Origin: Candidatus Sulfopaludibacter sp. SbA3
GTDB lineage: Bacteria > Acidobacteriota > Terriglobia > Bryobacterales > Bryobacteraceae
Reading direction: 5' to 3'
NCBI GenBank assembly: GCA_945861625.1
Contig: CAMAVI010000007.1
Coordinates: forward strand, 1 to 64,000
Length of the DNA stretch: 64,000 nt
A program made the translations under genes and the position numbers. Positions 25,254-36,891 of this stretch are shown here, piece after piece; position 1 is the stretch's first letter; the number at the start of each line of letters is the position of its first letter. A model generated the notes under the pieces. It ran no database searches, was not told the origin of the DNA, and was given only the letters and a program-made list of their open reading frames with translations.

Positions 25254-26138
25254 ATGAGAACTTCCCTACTCTTGCCCGGTCTCTTAGTGGCTTCCTTGCT
25301 CGCATGGGGACAGGCAGCGCCCCCCAAGCCAGAGGATGCCGACCCCGTCGTGCTTACCGTTGGCGCCGAAAAACTCACTAAGACCCAGTTTGAGCAGATC
25401 ATGGAACAGATCATGGCGCAGATGCCTCCTGAGCGGAGAGCCACGGCACGCGCGCCTGAGGCCCGGCGTCAACTGGCGGAGCAACTGGCGGAGTTGAAGG
25501 CCCTGGCGCAGGAAGCGCGCCGCGAGAAGATCGACCAGTCGGATGAAGCCAAAGCGCAGCTCGCGATGCGTACCGACCAGCTCATTGCCAGCTTGCTCTA
25601 CCAAAAGATCGCCAAGGAAATCAAACCGGGGGCGGCGGATCTCAAGGTCTATTACGATGCCCACAAGAACGAATACGAGTTGGTAACGGCGCGTCACATT
25701 CTGATTCGCATGACCGGCTCGCCCGTGCCCGCGAAACAAGGGCAAAAGGAACTTACGGACGAGGAAGCGCTAGCCAAAGCCAAAGATCTGCGCGCGAAGA
25801 TAACCGCCGGCGGAAACTTTGCCGACCTGGCTAAAGCCGAGTCCGATGACACCGGTTCCGGCGCCAACGGCGGCTCGCTCGGCGAATTCACCCGCGGCCG
25901 CATGGTGCCGCAGTTTGAAGAGGCCGCCTTCAAGCTCGCCGTGAACGAAGTGAGCGAACCCGTGAAAACCCAATTTGGCTACCACGTCATTCAGGTGCAG
26001 AAGCACGACAGCAAGTCCATGGACGACGTGAAAGCCGAAATCGAGCAGAAGATCGGGCCGGAGCTGGCGCAGAAACAGATCGAAGCCATTAAGGGCAAGA
26101 CCACGATTACGTTCGATCAAGCCTACTTTGGCAAGTAA
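25254..26138 (+). CDS. Periplasmic peptidyl-prolyl isomerase, parvulin/SurA type
   Basis: 294 residues. A signal peptide (MRTSLLLPGLLVASLLAWGQA) is followed by a helical SurA_N-like chaperone region (about 30-140) and a rotamase domain (about 145-260). The rotamase has TARHILIRMTGSP, a charged insert, AKAESDDTGSGANGGSLGEF, RGRMVPQFEEAAFKL and VKTQFGYHVIQV, all classic parvulin blocks. It should help fold outer-membrane or secreted proteins, fitting the many exported products encoded nearby. Confidence 0.92.
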   Translation: MRTSLLLPGLLVASLLAWGQAAPPKPEDADPVVLTVGAEKLTKTQFEQIMEQIMAQMPPERRATARAPEARRQLAEQLAELKALAQEARREKIDQSDEAKAQLAMRTDQLIASLLYQKIAKEIKPGAADLKVYYDAHKNEYELVTARHILIRMTGSPVPAKQGQKELTDEEALAKAKDLRAKITAGGNFADLAKAESDDTGSGANGGSLGEFTRGRMVPQFEEAAFKLAVNEVSEPVKTQFGYHVIQVQKHDSKSMDDVKAEIEQKIGPELAQKQIEAIKGKTTITFDQAYFGK

Positions 26139-26183
26139 TTCCGGCATTCCCGCGGGCGGCATGATCCGCCGCATGGTCCAGTG

Positions 26184-27791
26184 ATGGAAGGTGCACCGCC
26201 CAAAGGTCCGCTACCGCGCGCGGAAGCTTTACGTTATGCCGCGCGGATGGCTGACGCCCTCAAAGAGGATCAGCCCGGTGGCGCTAGCGCGGACATATAC
26301 AATTTCGGTTGCGCGCTGTATGAAATGCTGACGGGGCGCCCAGTCACGGTGGCGCGGCGGCGGGTGGAACCGCCGGCGCTGGAAAGTTTCATCACGAAGT
26401 GTCTCCATCCGGACCCCACCGCGCGCTACCAGTCCGTCTCGGAATTGCGCCAGGCACTCGCCAAATTGCAGAAGGGACGGAGTATCCGGCTTGAGTACGT
26501 CTTTATTTCCATCGCTGTCGTAACGCTGGCCCTCGGTTTGGTGCTGCTCATGATGGAGTTCCCCTCCCGCCAGCGCTTCACCGATAAAGATGTTCTGGTG
26601 ATGGCGGATTTCACCAACACCACGCGCGACCCCATCTTCGACAAGGTTCTGCGCACCGCGCTGACGATGCAGCTTCAGCAATCACCTTTCCTCAAGGTCA
26701 TGGACGACGGGAAAGTGCGCCAGCACCTGGCACGCATGGCGCGGCCACTGGATTCCCGGATCACCGCCGCTGTCGCCCATGACATCTGCCAGCGCGAAGG
26801 CCAAAGGGCCATGCTCGGCGGATCCATCGCGGATCTGGGCAATGCTTTTGAGGTCACCGTTCAGGTGATCAGTTGCCGGACCGGAGCCACGCTCGCGCGC
26901 CAGCAGGTGCGCGTCGAGAGTAACCGCGACAAGGTGCTTGGCGCGATTTCAAATGCAGCCAGCGGGATGCGAGCCGTGCTCGGCGAGCCGCGCTCTTCAT
27001 TGGAGAAATGGGACCGGCCGCTCGAACAGTCCGCGACGGCATCGCTTGCCGCGATGCAGGCATATTCGTTCGGCGTGGAGCGGCGCAGCCTGGGTTCGGA
27101 GCTGGCTTCGGTATCTTTCTTCGAGCGGGCCGTTGAGCTGGATCCGAACTTCGTGAATGCGCACCTGTCGCTGTATTTCGCCTACAGTAACTTGGGTGAC
27201 GGCAACCGGGCCACGGAATCCCTCAAGAAGGCTTTCGCATTGATCGACCGCGCCAGTGAGTACGAGCGCCTTCAGATCCATGCCCTATACGAGCGCGACG
27301 TGACTCGCGATTTGAGCAAAGCGCTGGCCGCCGCGCAGCTTCTCGCACGCAGTTATCCGCGATCAGACGCGGCCCATTACATATTGGGAAGCACGTACGA
27401 GAGTCTAGGCCAGAACGAGCAGGCCTTGCGCGAATACCAAGCCGCCGTGGAGAATCCCGCCTACACGGCCCCCCTGATCGCCGCGTACATGCGGCTTAAC
27501 CGGTTCGCGGAAGCGCACGAGGCGGCGAAAACATCAGTGGACCCCAACGTGCATCGCAACCTGTTGCGTCTGGCGTATATTCAGGGTGACGCGGCGGCTG
27601 TCGCTAAAGAGGTGCAGTGGTTCGCCGGGAAGCCCGAAGAACACCTCAGCCTGATCGAACAATTCGAAAATGCCCGGGTTCGCGGCGATAACCAGAAAGC
27701 GATTGCCCTCGCGGGGCAGGCGGCAGCGATGGCGCGGCAGCACAATCTGAAGGGGGCGGCTGATCAGATCCTTGCCGCCGCGAAGAAATAA
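26184..27791 (+). CDS. Headless Ser/Thr kinase remnant with membrane helix and TPR tail
   Basis: 535 residues from ATG 26184 (a GTG directly before is possible). The start looks like the middle of a Solibacter-type kinase: ALRYAARMADAL (helix before the catalytic loop) runs straight into ASADIYNFGCALYEMLTGRP (after the activation loop). The N-lobe, the VAIK lysine, HRDLKPxN and DFG are gone, so it cannot phosphorylate. A transmembrane helix follows (about 95-118), then VLVMADFTNTTRDPIFDKVL (a TolB-like sensor block) and TPRs. Only 42 bases separate it from the previous gene, so the missing parts are deleted, not frameshifted. Confidence 0.78.
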   Translation: MEGAPPKGPLPRAEALRYAARMADALKEDQPGGASADIYNFGCALYEMLTGRPVTVARRRVEPPALESFITKCLHPDPTARYQSVSELRQALAKLQKGRSIRLEYVFISIAVVTLALGLVLLMMEFPSRQRFTDKDVLVMADFTNTTRDPIFDKVLRTALTMQLQQSPFLKVMDDGKVRQHLARMARPLDSRITAAVAHDICQREGQRAMLGGSIADLGNAFEVTVQVISCRTGATLARQQVRVESNRDKVLGAISNAASGMRAVLGEPRSSLEKWDRPLEQSATASLAAMQAYSFGVERRSLGSELASVSFFERAVELDPNFVNAHLSLYFAYSNLGDGNRATESLKKAFALIDRASEYERLQIHALYERDVTRDLSKALAAAQLLARSYPRSDAAHYILGSTYESLGQNEQALREYQAAVENPAYTAPLIAAYMRLNRFAEAHEAAKTSVDPNVHRNLLRLAYIQGDAAAVAKEVQWFAGKPEEHLSLIEQFENARVRGDNQKAIALAGQAAAMARQHNLKGAADQILAAAKK

Positions 27792-27798
27792 GGGTCCG

Positions 27799-29109
27799 TT
27801 ACAACCGCACGATTTTTTCGGACGGATAGCCCTTCAGCGCATTGCGTGTATCGACGATCAGCTTCGCGCTCTCCAGAATTCGTGCGTAGTCGAAACTCTT
27901 GTGGTCGGTCACAATGACCACGCAATCGGCCTCGGCCGATGCCGTCGCGGGATCCAGTGAAGACATCTCCGGAACCACCCCGTCGGCGCGGAGCCGCGGT
28001 ACGTAAGGATCGCTATAGGTGACTTTCGCACCGCGCTTGTCGAGCAAATGAATGATGTCGAGGGCCGGCGACTCCCGCACATCGTCGATTTCCCGCTTGT
28101 AGGCCGCTCCCAGTACGTGAACATGCGAGCCTTTTAACGCCTTGGCGTGATCGTTGAGCGCGTTCTGAATCTTATCGACCACGAAGTGCGGCATGTTGCC
28201 GTTGATGTAACCAGCCAGCTCGATGAAGCGCGCCTCAATGCCCGCCTGCTTCGTCTTCCAGGATAGATAAAACGGATCGATCGGAATGCAGTGACCGCCC
28301 AGCCCCGGTCCCGGATAAAACGGCATGAAGCCGAACGGCTTGGTGGCCGCCGCGTCGATCACTTCCCACACGTTGATGCCCATGCGGTCGCACAGCATCG
28401 CCATCTCGTTCACCAGGCCGATATTGATCATTCGGAACGTGTTTTCGAGCAGCTTGACCATCTCCGCCACGCGCGTGGAACTCACCGGAATCACCGTCTC
28501 CAGGGCCTGCCCATAAAATGCAGCGCCCATTTGGGTGCAGGCGGGTGTGATGCCGCCCACCACCTTGGGGATGTTCCTGGTCTGGTAAGTTGCGTTGCCG
28601 GGATCGACGCGCTCCGGCGAGAAGCACATAAAGAAGTCTTCGCCCACCTTGAGGCCCGTCTTTTCGAACATGGGCAGCATCAGTTCATTGGTGGTGCCGG
28701 GGTAGGTGGTCGATTCCAGGATGATCAACATCCCGGGATGAAAATATTTCGCGATTTCCTGGCAGGAACTGACAATGTAGCTCATGTCCGGATCTTTGGT
28801 CTTGCGCAGCGGCGTGGGCACGCAAATGTTAATGGTGTCCAAATCCGCGACGGCCGCGAAGTCCGCCGTCGCCGTAATCTTGCCGGCCTTTACCAGAGGC
28901 GCCAAGACGGAGGTGGGTACATCCTGGATGTAGGACTCGCCGCGATGAATCGCCGCCATTTTGTCCTCGTCGATATCGATCCCGGTAACGGAAAATCCCG
29001 CCTGAGCGAATTCCACCGCCAGCGGCAGCCCCACATAGCCCAAGCCGACGATGCCCGCGCGCGCCTGCTTGGACTGGATCTTTCTTTCAAGCTGTTCGAA
29101 TGGACTCAC
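27799..29109 (-). CDS. Nucleotide-sugar dehydrogenase, UDP-N-acetylmannosamine/UDP-glucose dehydrogenase family
   Basis: 436 residues from GTG 29109, which overlaps the dapF-like TGA (GTGA). A longer ORF reaches 29193, but the added leader is not family-like. Blocks: NAD-binding GIVGLGYVGLPLAVEF, NICVPTPLRKTKDPDMS, ILESTTYPGTTNEL, FSPERVDPGN, KLLENTFRMINIGLVNEMA, and GPGLGGHCIPIDPFYL, where the catalytic Cys is in GGHC. It oxidises a UDP-sugar to its uronate for surface polysaccharide. Closest by motif to WecC/VipA-type enzymes. Last gene of a four-gene minus-strand operon. Confidence 0.9.
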   Translation of the reverse strand: MSPFEQLERKIQSKQARAGIVGLGYVGLPLAVEFAQAGFSVTGIDIDEDKMAAIHRGESYIQDVPTSVLAPLVKAGKITATADFAAVADLDTINICVPTPLRKTKDPDMSYIVSSCQEIAKYFHPGMLIILESTTYPGTTNELMLPMFEKTGLKVGEDFFMCFSPERVDPGNATYQTRNIPKVVGGITPACTQMGAAFYGQALETVIPVSSTRVAEMVKLLENTFRMINIGLVNEMAMLCDRMGINVWEVIDAAATKPFGFMPFYPGPGLGGHCIPIDPFYLSWKTKQAGIEARFIELAGYINGNMPHFVVDKIQNALNDHAKALKGSHVHVLGAAYKREIDDVRESPALDIIHLLDKRGAKVTYSDPYVPRLRADGVVPEMSSLDPATASAEADCVVIVTDHKSFDYARILESAKLIVDTRNALKGYPSEKIVRL

Positions 29110-29912
29110 GCGCTCTCGTTCCCCTTCCAGAAATACTCTCCATTGGCGACCAGCTCCGCCGGGCCTGCCAGCAGGATGGCTTCGTTTTCCCAACGCAAAT
29201 CCAAGGGTCCCGCGGGAGTCAATACCCTTACCGGGCTTTCCACGAACCCTCTTGCCAGGGCCGCCGCTGCCGCTCCCGTGGATCCCGTGCCGGAGCTCAT
29301 GGTCTCACCCGCGCCGCGCTCGAAAAAGCGCACGTCGAGAGTATGCCGGTCTGTCACCTTCACGAAAGAAACATTGGTCCGCTTGGGGAAGCGGGGATGG
29401 CGTTCGACGCGCGCTCCCAGCGCTTGCCACTCAAAATCAAAGTGCTCCACAAAGAACGCGCACTGCGGGTTCCCCACATTCAGAATGACGCAGTCGCGGT
29501 CTTCGATGCTGGCCCGCAATTCTTCCACGCGTGCCGCACCCATGTTCATCTCAAAGGAAAAACTCCGGCCACTGCGGGATAGAAGCCGCAAATGCTTTGG
29601 CCCAGCCCCGGTGGTGATCCGCACGTCATCGGAGGCCAAACCGCTGTCCACCAGAAGCGCCGCGGCGCAGCGCGTCCCGTTGCCGGAGATCTCGCTTCGG
29701 CTTCCGTCTGAATTCCACAACTCGATGGCCGCCTGGGTCTCGCCATCACCCGGAGACACCAGCAGCCAGCCATCGGCGCCCACGCCGGTGTACCGCTCGC
29801 AGATGGCCACGGCAACATCGGCAAATTCGGTCAGGCTAGAAGGAAGTTGATCCCGCCAGGTAAGGAGAAAGTTGTTGCGCGCGCCGTGCGCCTTTGTGAA
29901 TGGGATTTTCAT
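29106..29912 (-). CDS. DapF-like epimerase homologue lacking both catalytic cysteines
   Basis: 268 residues with the diaminopimelate epimerase fold: ICERYTGVGADGWLL, LWNSDGSRSEISGNGTRCA, ILNVGNPQCAFFV and ERGAGETMSSGTGSTGAAAA. In working DapF the residue before GNG and the one in the ACGSG block are the two catalytic cysteines; here both are serine (Ser76, Ser207). The GNPH histidine is Gln150 and the N-terminal HGxGNDF reads HGARNNF. I checked the codons (TCC for both serines). It sits between a membrane glycosyltransferase and a sugar dehydrogenase with 4-base overlaps on both sides, so its role may not be lysine synthesis. Confidence 0.85.
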   Translation of the reverse strand: MKIPFTKAHGARNNFLLTWRDQLPSSLTEFADVAVAICERYTGVGADGWLLVSPGDGETQAAIELWNSDGSRSEISGNGTRCAAALLVDSGLASDDVRITTGAGPKHLRLLSRSGRSFSFEMNMGAARVEELRASIEDRDCVILNVGNPQCAFFVEHFDFEWQALGARVERHPRFPKRTNVSFVKVTDRHTLDVRFFERGAGETMSSGTGSTGAAAAALARGFVESPVRVLTPAGPLDLRWENEAILLAGPAELVANGEYFWKGNESA

Positions 29913-31453
29913 TGCGATCCAGGTCTCCGCCGCTGGTAGATCTCGATCACCGGCGCTCCTTCTACGATAATCTGCTTCTTTAGTTCATAGTGCGGGCCGC
30001 TCCGCGCGGCTCTCAGGAGAGTTGCGGCGGTGGCGTCGCCCGCCAAGGCGATCGCCCATTCTTCATGCAAGAACAATTCCGGACGCAGCGTTGCCGCGTC
30101 CCAGGCTGGGTGATTTCCCTGCTGCAGCCCTTCCCGCAGAGGGATTCCCGCGGCGCGGACCGCACCCGTCAGGTCGCCAAAAGAATAGAAGATGCCATCC
30201 CCTATACGGTAATGGGCAGCCAAGTAATCGCCAGCTTGCTGCGTCCAGGCGCGACGGGCCGTCGAATTTACCTCGGATTCCTTCCACGTCACGGGATCTC
30301 CAGCCAATACACTGGCGCCCGCGATGAAGGCTATCAATACGGCCGCGGCGCCCACCCGCCACTTTCCTCCCGGAATTGCCACCAACGAAGCTGCCGCCAG
30401 CGCGCACAGCGGCAGACACGCCAGCGCATAGCGCGTGTTGTACCACTGATGGGGCCACAGTCCTGGCACATAGAGCGGAGTGCCGGAAGAATGAATGCTC
30501 CACACGTAAAAGAGGGGAGGCAGGGCCAGCAACAACACCGGCCACCAGGCTTTCTTGGCAATCGCCACAGCGGCGCCGAGCGCCCCCAACATCAGCAGCG
30601 GCGCACCCACAGCCAGCTTCATCGCCGCGAAATAGTAGTGGATCGCGGTCCGCCAGTCGTGATCGCCGGGATAGCGGGTCACCCCCTGCGCCAGTTGCCG
30701 CCCGTAGATTGCCGCCGCCGAATACTCGCCGTTGTAGAACTCCAGAGCGTTCGAATAATAGTACTGATTATGCGCCAGCCAGGCCAGCGGTCCGAATGCC
30801 GCCAGCGCCGCGAAGATCGCGCCGTGCGATCTACGAATCCAGAGAACGTAGAGTGCCACGAACGGAATCAGGAACCAGCCTTCATAGCGCGTCAACGAAG
30901 CTGCATTGGAGGCCGCTGCCGCCAGCGCGAGCGCAGCCAGTGACTGGGAATCGCGATACCAGATCGTGGCCCACAACAATGCGGCGAGTGCGGCGGCGAA
31001 CACGGCCTCCGTCATTGGAGTGCCTTGCAGGTATAGCATGTTCGGATTCAGCGCGAAGAGCAGTGCCGCTGTGACACCGGCAGCGGTGGACGCATACAGA
31101 CGCCGCGCGGCGGCAAATAGAAACGCCCCGGCCAGCACAAAACAAAGCGCCGAAGGGAACACGCCCGCAAGCCCACTTCGCCACAAGCTGTCGCGTATGG
31201 CCAAGGGAAGCATCAGCACGTGAGGCAACGGCAGCCACACCGTCCCGAATTGTTCCCCGCCAGGTGTTCGTGAATCCAGGACGCGCCGCGCGATGTTCAG
31301 GTGCGCCTCGGCGTCGCCGTAATAGAGGGTATAGCCGCGCGAAAAACACCAGCCGGCCGCCGCCGCGCTGATGGCGGTCAGCAGCACTACCACTCCCGGC
31401 AGTGCAACCGCGTTAGAACGAGGTGAACTTGCGGAACTCTTCGAAGCGGGCAT
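29909..31453 (-). CDS. Multi-pass membrane glycosyltransferase, GT39/PMT-like
   Basis: 514 residues from ATG 31453, preceded by GAAGAG; a longer start at 31495 lies deeper in the PfkB gene. About ten to eleven transmembrane helices follow. The first loop has YYGDAEAHLNIARRVLD, where an acidic D-x-E pair is the usual catalytic motif of GT-C enzymes that use polyprenyl-phosphate sugars. TRYEGWFLIPF and an aromatic lumenal C-terminal part fit GT39/ArnT-like proteins. Overlaps: 41 bases with PfkB, 4 bases (ATGA) with the DapF-like gene. The acceptor is unknown. Confidence 0.78.
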   Translation of the reverse strand: MPASKSSASSPRSNAVALPGVVVLLTAISAAAAGWCFSRGYTLYYGDAEAHLNIARRVLDSRTPGGEQFGTVWLPLPHVLMLPLAIRDSLWRSGLAGVFPSALCFVLAGAFLFAAARRLYASTAAGVTAALLFALNPNMLYLQGTPMTEAVFAAALAALLWATIWYRDSQSLAALALAAAASNAASLTRYEGWFLIPFVALYVLWIRRSHGAIFAALAAFGPLAWLAHNQYYYSNALEFYNGEYSAAAIYGRQLAQGVTRYPGDHDWRTAIHYYFAAMKLAVGAPLLMLGALGAAVAIAKKAWWPVLLLALPPLFYVWSIHSSGTPLYVPGLWPHQWYNTRYALACLPLCALAAASLVAIPGGKWRVGAAAVLIAFIAGASVLAGDPVTWKESEVNSTARRAWTQQAGDYLAAHYRIGDGIFYSFGDLTGAVRAAGIPLREGLQQGNHPAWDAATLRPELFLHEEWAIALAGDATAATLLRAARSGPHYELKKQIIVEGAPVIEIYQRRRPGSQ

Positions 31454-32330
31454 CAATCTCTTCGCGCGTGAGCGTGCGGAAACGGTCCACGCCAAAGCGC
31501 TCGCAGCAGAAGCTGCCCATTACGGATCCGTAAATCACCGCGCGGCTCAGCATCCCGCGGCTGATGTGATCGCCTTCCAGGCTGAAGCCGTGTTCGGCCA
31601 GGTAGCCGATGAAGCCGCCCGCGAAGCAATCGCCAGCGCCGGTCGGATCGAATATGTTCTCCAGCAGGTAGCCGGGCACGATGAAATACGCGTCGTGCCG
31701 GAACAGCATCGCGCCGTACTCGCCGCGTTTAATCACCACCGTGTGCGGACCCATCTCCAGAATCTTGTTGGCCGCCTTGCGCAGGTTGTTTTCGCCGGAA
31801 AGCAGGCGGGCTTCATGGTCGTTGATCAGCAGGAAGTCCCAGCGCTTGATGGTCTTCAGAAGTTCGCCGCGAAAGTCGCTGATCCAGAAGTTCATGGTGT
31901 CGCCGCCAACCAGGCGCAGATGCTTCATCTGATCCAGCACGGTGCGCTGCAAGCTCGGTTGGATATTGCCGAGCAGCAGATAGCGCGCGTTCTGGTAGCT
32001 CTCTGGCAGCTTGGGCTGGAAATCCGCAAATACGTTGAGATCGGTTCGCAGCGTGACGCGGTCGTTCATGTCGTCGGTATACTTGCCCTCCCAGAAGAAC
32101 GTCTTCCCGGGCACGCGTTCCAGGCCTTCCAGGTCGATGTTGCGGCCGGCCAGCAGATCCGCGTCGTCCTGCGCGAAATCGTCGCCCACCACGGCCACGA
32201 TGCGCACTTGCGTGAAATAACTCGCGGCCAGAGAAATGTATGTGGCGGCACCGCCCAGCATGCGCTCCACGCGTCCGTGAGGGGTTTCCACGCCGTCATA
32301 AGCTACTGACCCAGCTACTACCAGAGACAT
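31413..32330 (-). CDS. PfkB-family carbohydrate kinase
   Basis: 305 residues from ATG 32330. Longer starts would run into the divergent metallophosphoesterase gene, and the family usually begins as here (MSLVVAGSVAYD). The N-terminal glycine pair region reads RMLGGAATYISLAASYF and the C-terminal catalytic block DPTGAGDCFAGGFIGYL, with the Asp base present. It phosphorylates a sugar or nucleoside; the substrate is not readable. First gene of an operon with a membrane glycosyltransferase, a DapF-like protein and a UDP-sugar dehydrogenase, which suggests a role in making an activated sugar. Confidence 0.88.
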   Translation of the reverse strand: MSLVVAGSVAYDGVETPHGRVERMLGGAATYISLAASYFTQVRIVAVVGDDFAQDDADLLAGRNIDLEGLERVPGKTFFWEGKYTDDMNDRVTLRTDLNVFADFQPKLPESYQNARYLLLGNIQPSLQRTVLDQMKHLRLVGGDTMNFWISDFRGELLKTIKRWDFLLINDHEARLLSGENNLRKAANKILEMGPHTVVIKRGEYGAMLFRHDAYFIVPGYLLENIFDPTGAGDCFAGGFIGYLAEHGFSLEGDHISRGMLSRAVIYGSVMGSFCCERFGVDRFRTLTREEIDARFEEFRKFTSF

Positions 32331-32366
32331 TTCTTGATTGTAAGCGATAACCCGCGATCCGCACGC

Positions 32367-32372
32367 TAAAAT
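32367..32372 (+). promoter_or_regulatory. -10-like TAAAAT overlapping one possible start of the metallophosphoesterase
   Basis: TAAAAT covers the first two bases of ATG 32371 and is 7 bases before an in-frame GTG at 32380. If it is the -10, the leaderless start would be the GTG and the ATG would not be in the message. Confidence 0.4.
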
Positions 32373-33558
32373 GGAAGCAGTGAGTCCTCGCGTCATCCGT
32401 GCTCTTCCGGACCTAGTCGTTATGATCGCCGCTTTGGCCGGCCAGTTGGTCAGCGCGTGGTGGGGCTGGCGGCACGTAGCGCGCTACCCGGACCGCATGC
32501 GCGGCCGGGTCCGCGCCGCTATCACGGCGGCTTTGGGGGCCTCCATCTTGGTTCTCGTGTTCGGTTTCCTTCTGCGATTTGAGCGCGTGCTCCGCTACGT
32601 CCCCGCGGGTGACTGGCGCGCATGGACGCGCGGTTTCATCATGGCCTGGATGTTGGTATCGGTCGGCTGGCTTTTGGGCTTCGCCATCGTCCGACGGCTC
32701 GCGAAGCGGGGCGCCTCGCCGCATAGCGTCACCCGCCGCCACTTCCTGCGGACCGCCCACGCGGCGGCGTTTGTCGCCCCGCCCGCCGTACTCGGGGCGA
32801 TGTTCATCCAGCGCAACCGGGTCGAGCTTCGCGAGCACAAGCTAGAAATCCCCAACCTTCCTGCCGGTCTTGACGGCGTGCGGCTGGTGCAGTTAACCGA
32901 TATTCATATGGGTCCCTTCCTCAGCCGCCGGGACCTGGAACACGCCGTGGCCATGGCCAACGAAACCCGCGCCCATGTGGCGCTGGTTACGGGCGATCTC
33001 ATCACCAACCGCGGCGACCCTCTGGATGCCTGCCTGGACGCTCTGGCGGCCCTTCGCGCCGAAGCGGGCATCTTTGGCTGTTTAGGGAACCATGAGCAGT
33101 ACGCGGGCGCCCAGGATTACAGCGAAACCGAAGGGGCACGCCGCGGCCTGCGCTTTTTGCGCGGCACTGCCGCTCCGCTGCGTTTCGCCAACGCAACGCT
33201 GAATCTGGCCGGTGTCGATTATCAAAGGCTGCGCGAACCGTATTTGGTGGGAGCCGAAAAGATGCTCCAGCCGGGAGCCTTCAATGTGCTCCTCTCGCAC
33301 AATCCGGATGTGTTTCCGGTGGCCGCCCGCCAGGGATTTCCGCTCACGATTTCCGGCCACACCCACGGCGGGCAGGTGCGCGTGGAAATTCTCAGCGCGG
33401 ATCTGAATATGGCGCGCTTCTACACGCCCTACGTGGACGGGCTCTACCGGCAGGACGCCGCTTCGATTTTTGTTTCGCGCGGTATTGGCACTATCGGGAT
33501 TCCCGCGCGGTTCGGCGCGCCGCCGGAAGTTTCGCTTCTCACGTTAACGCGCGGCTAA
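32371..33558 (+). CDS. Membrane-anchored metallophosphoesterase
   Basis: 395 residues from ATG 32371 (392 if GTG 32380 is used; see the TAAAAT entry). Residues about 10-135 hold three or four transmembrane helices and a Tat-like RRHFLRTAHAAAF. The catalytic domain has the calcineurin-like series in order: LTDIHMG, VTGDLITNRG, GNHE, LSHNPD and SGHTHGGQ, so the dimetal site is complete. It belongs to the YaeI/UDP-2,3-diacylglucosamine-like membrane phosphoesterases. The divergent PfkB gene starts 40 bases away. Confidence 0.9.
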   Translation: MEAVSPRVIRALPDLVVMIAALAGQLVSAWWGWRHVARYPDRMRGRVRAAITAALGASILVLVFGFLLRFERVLRYVPAGDWRAWTRGFIMAWMLVSVGWLLGFAIVRRLAKRGASPHSVTRRHFLRTAHAAAFVAPPAVLGAMFIQRNRVELREHKLEIPNLPAGLDGVRLVQLTDIHMGPFLSRRDLEHAVAMANETRAHVALVTGDLITNRGDPLDACLDALAALRAEAGIFGCLGNHEQYAGAQDYSETEGARRGLRFLRGTAAPLRFANATLNLAGVDYQRLREPYLVGAEKMLQPGAFNVLLSHNPDVFPVAARQGFPLTISGHTHGGQVRVEILSADLNMARFYTPYVDGLYRQDAASIFVSRGIGTIGIPARFGAPPEVSLLTLTRG

Positions 33559-33607
33559 GTTTCGCTCTGCGCGGGGTCTCACAAAAGCCTAGAATAGAAA
33601 AGTACAG

Positions 33608-36873
<3,266 letters not shown>

Positions 36874-36891
36874 GCTCGTCAGGCGAATCGT

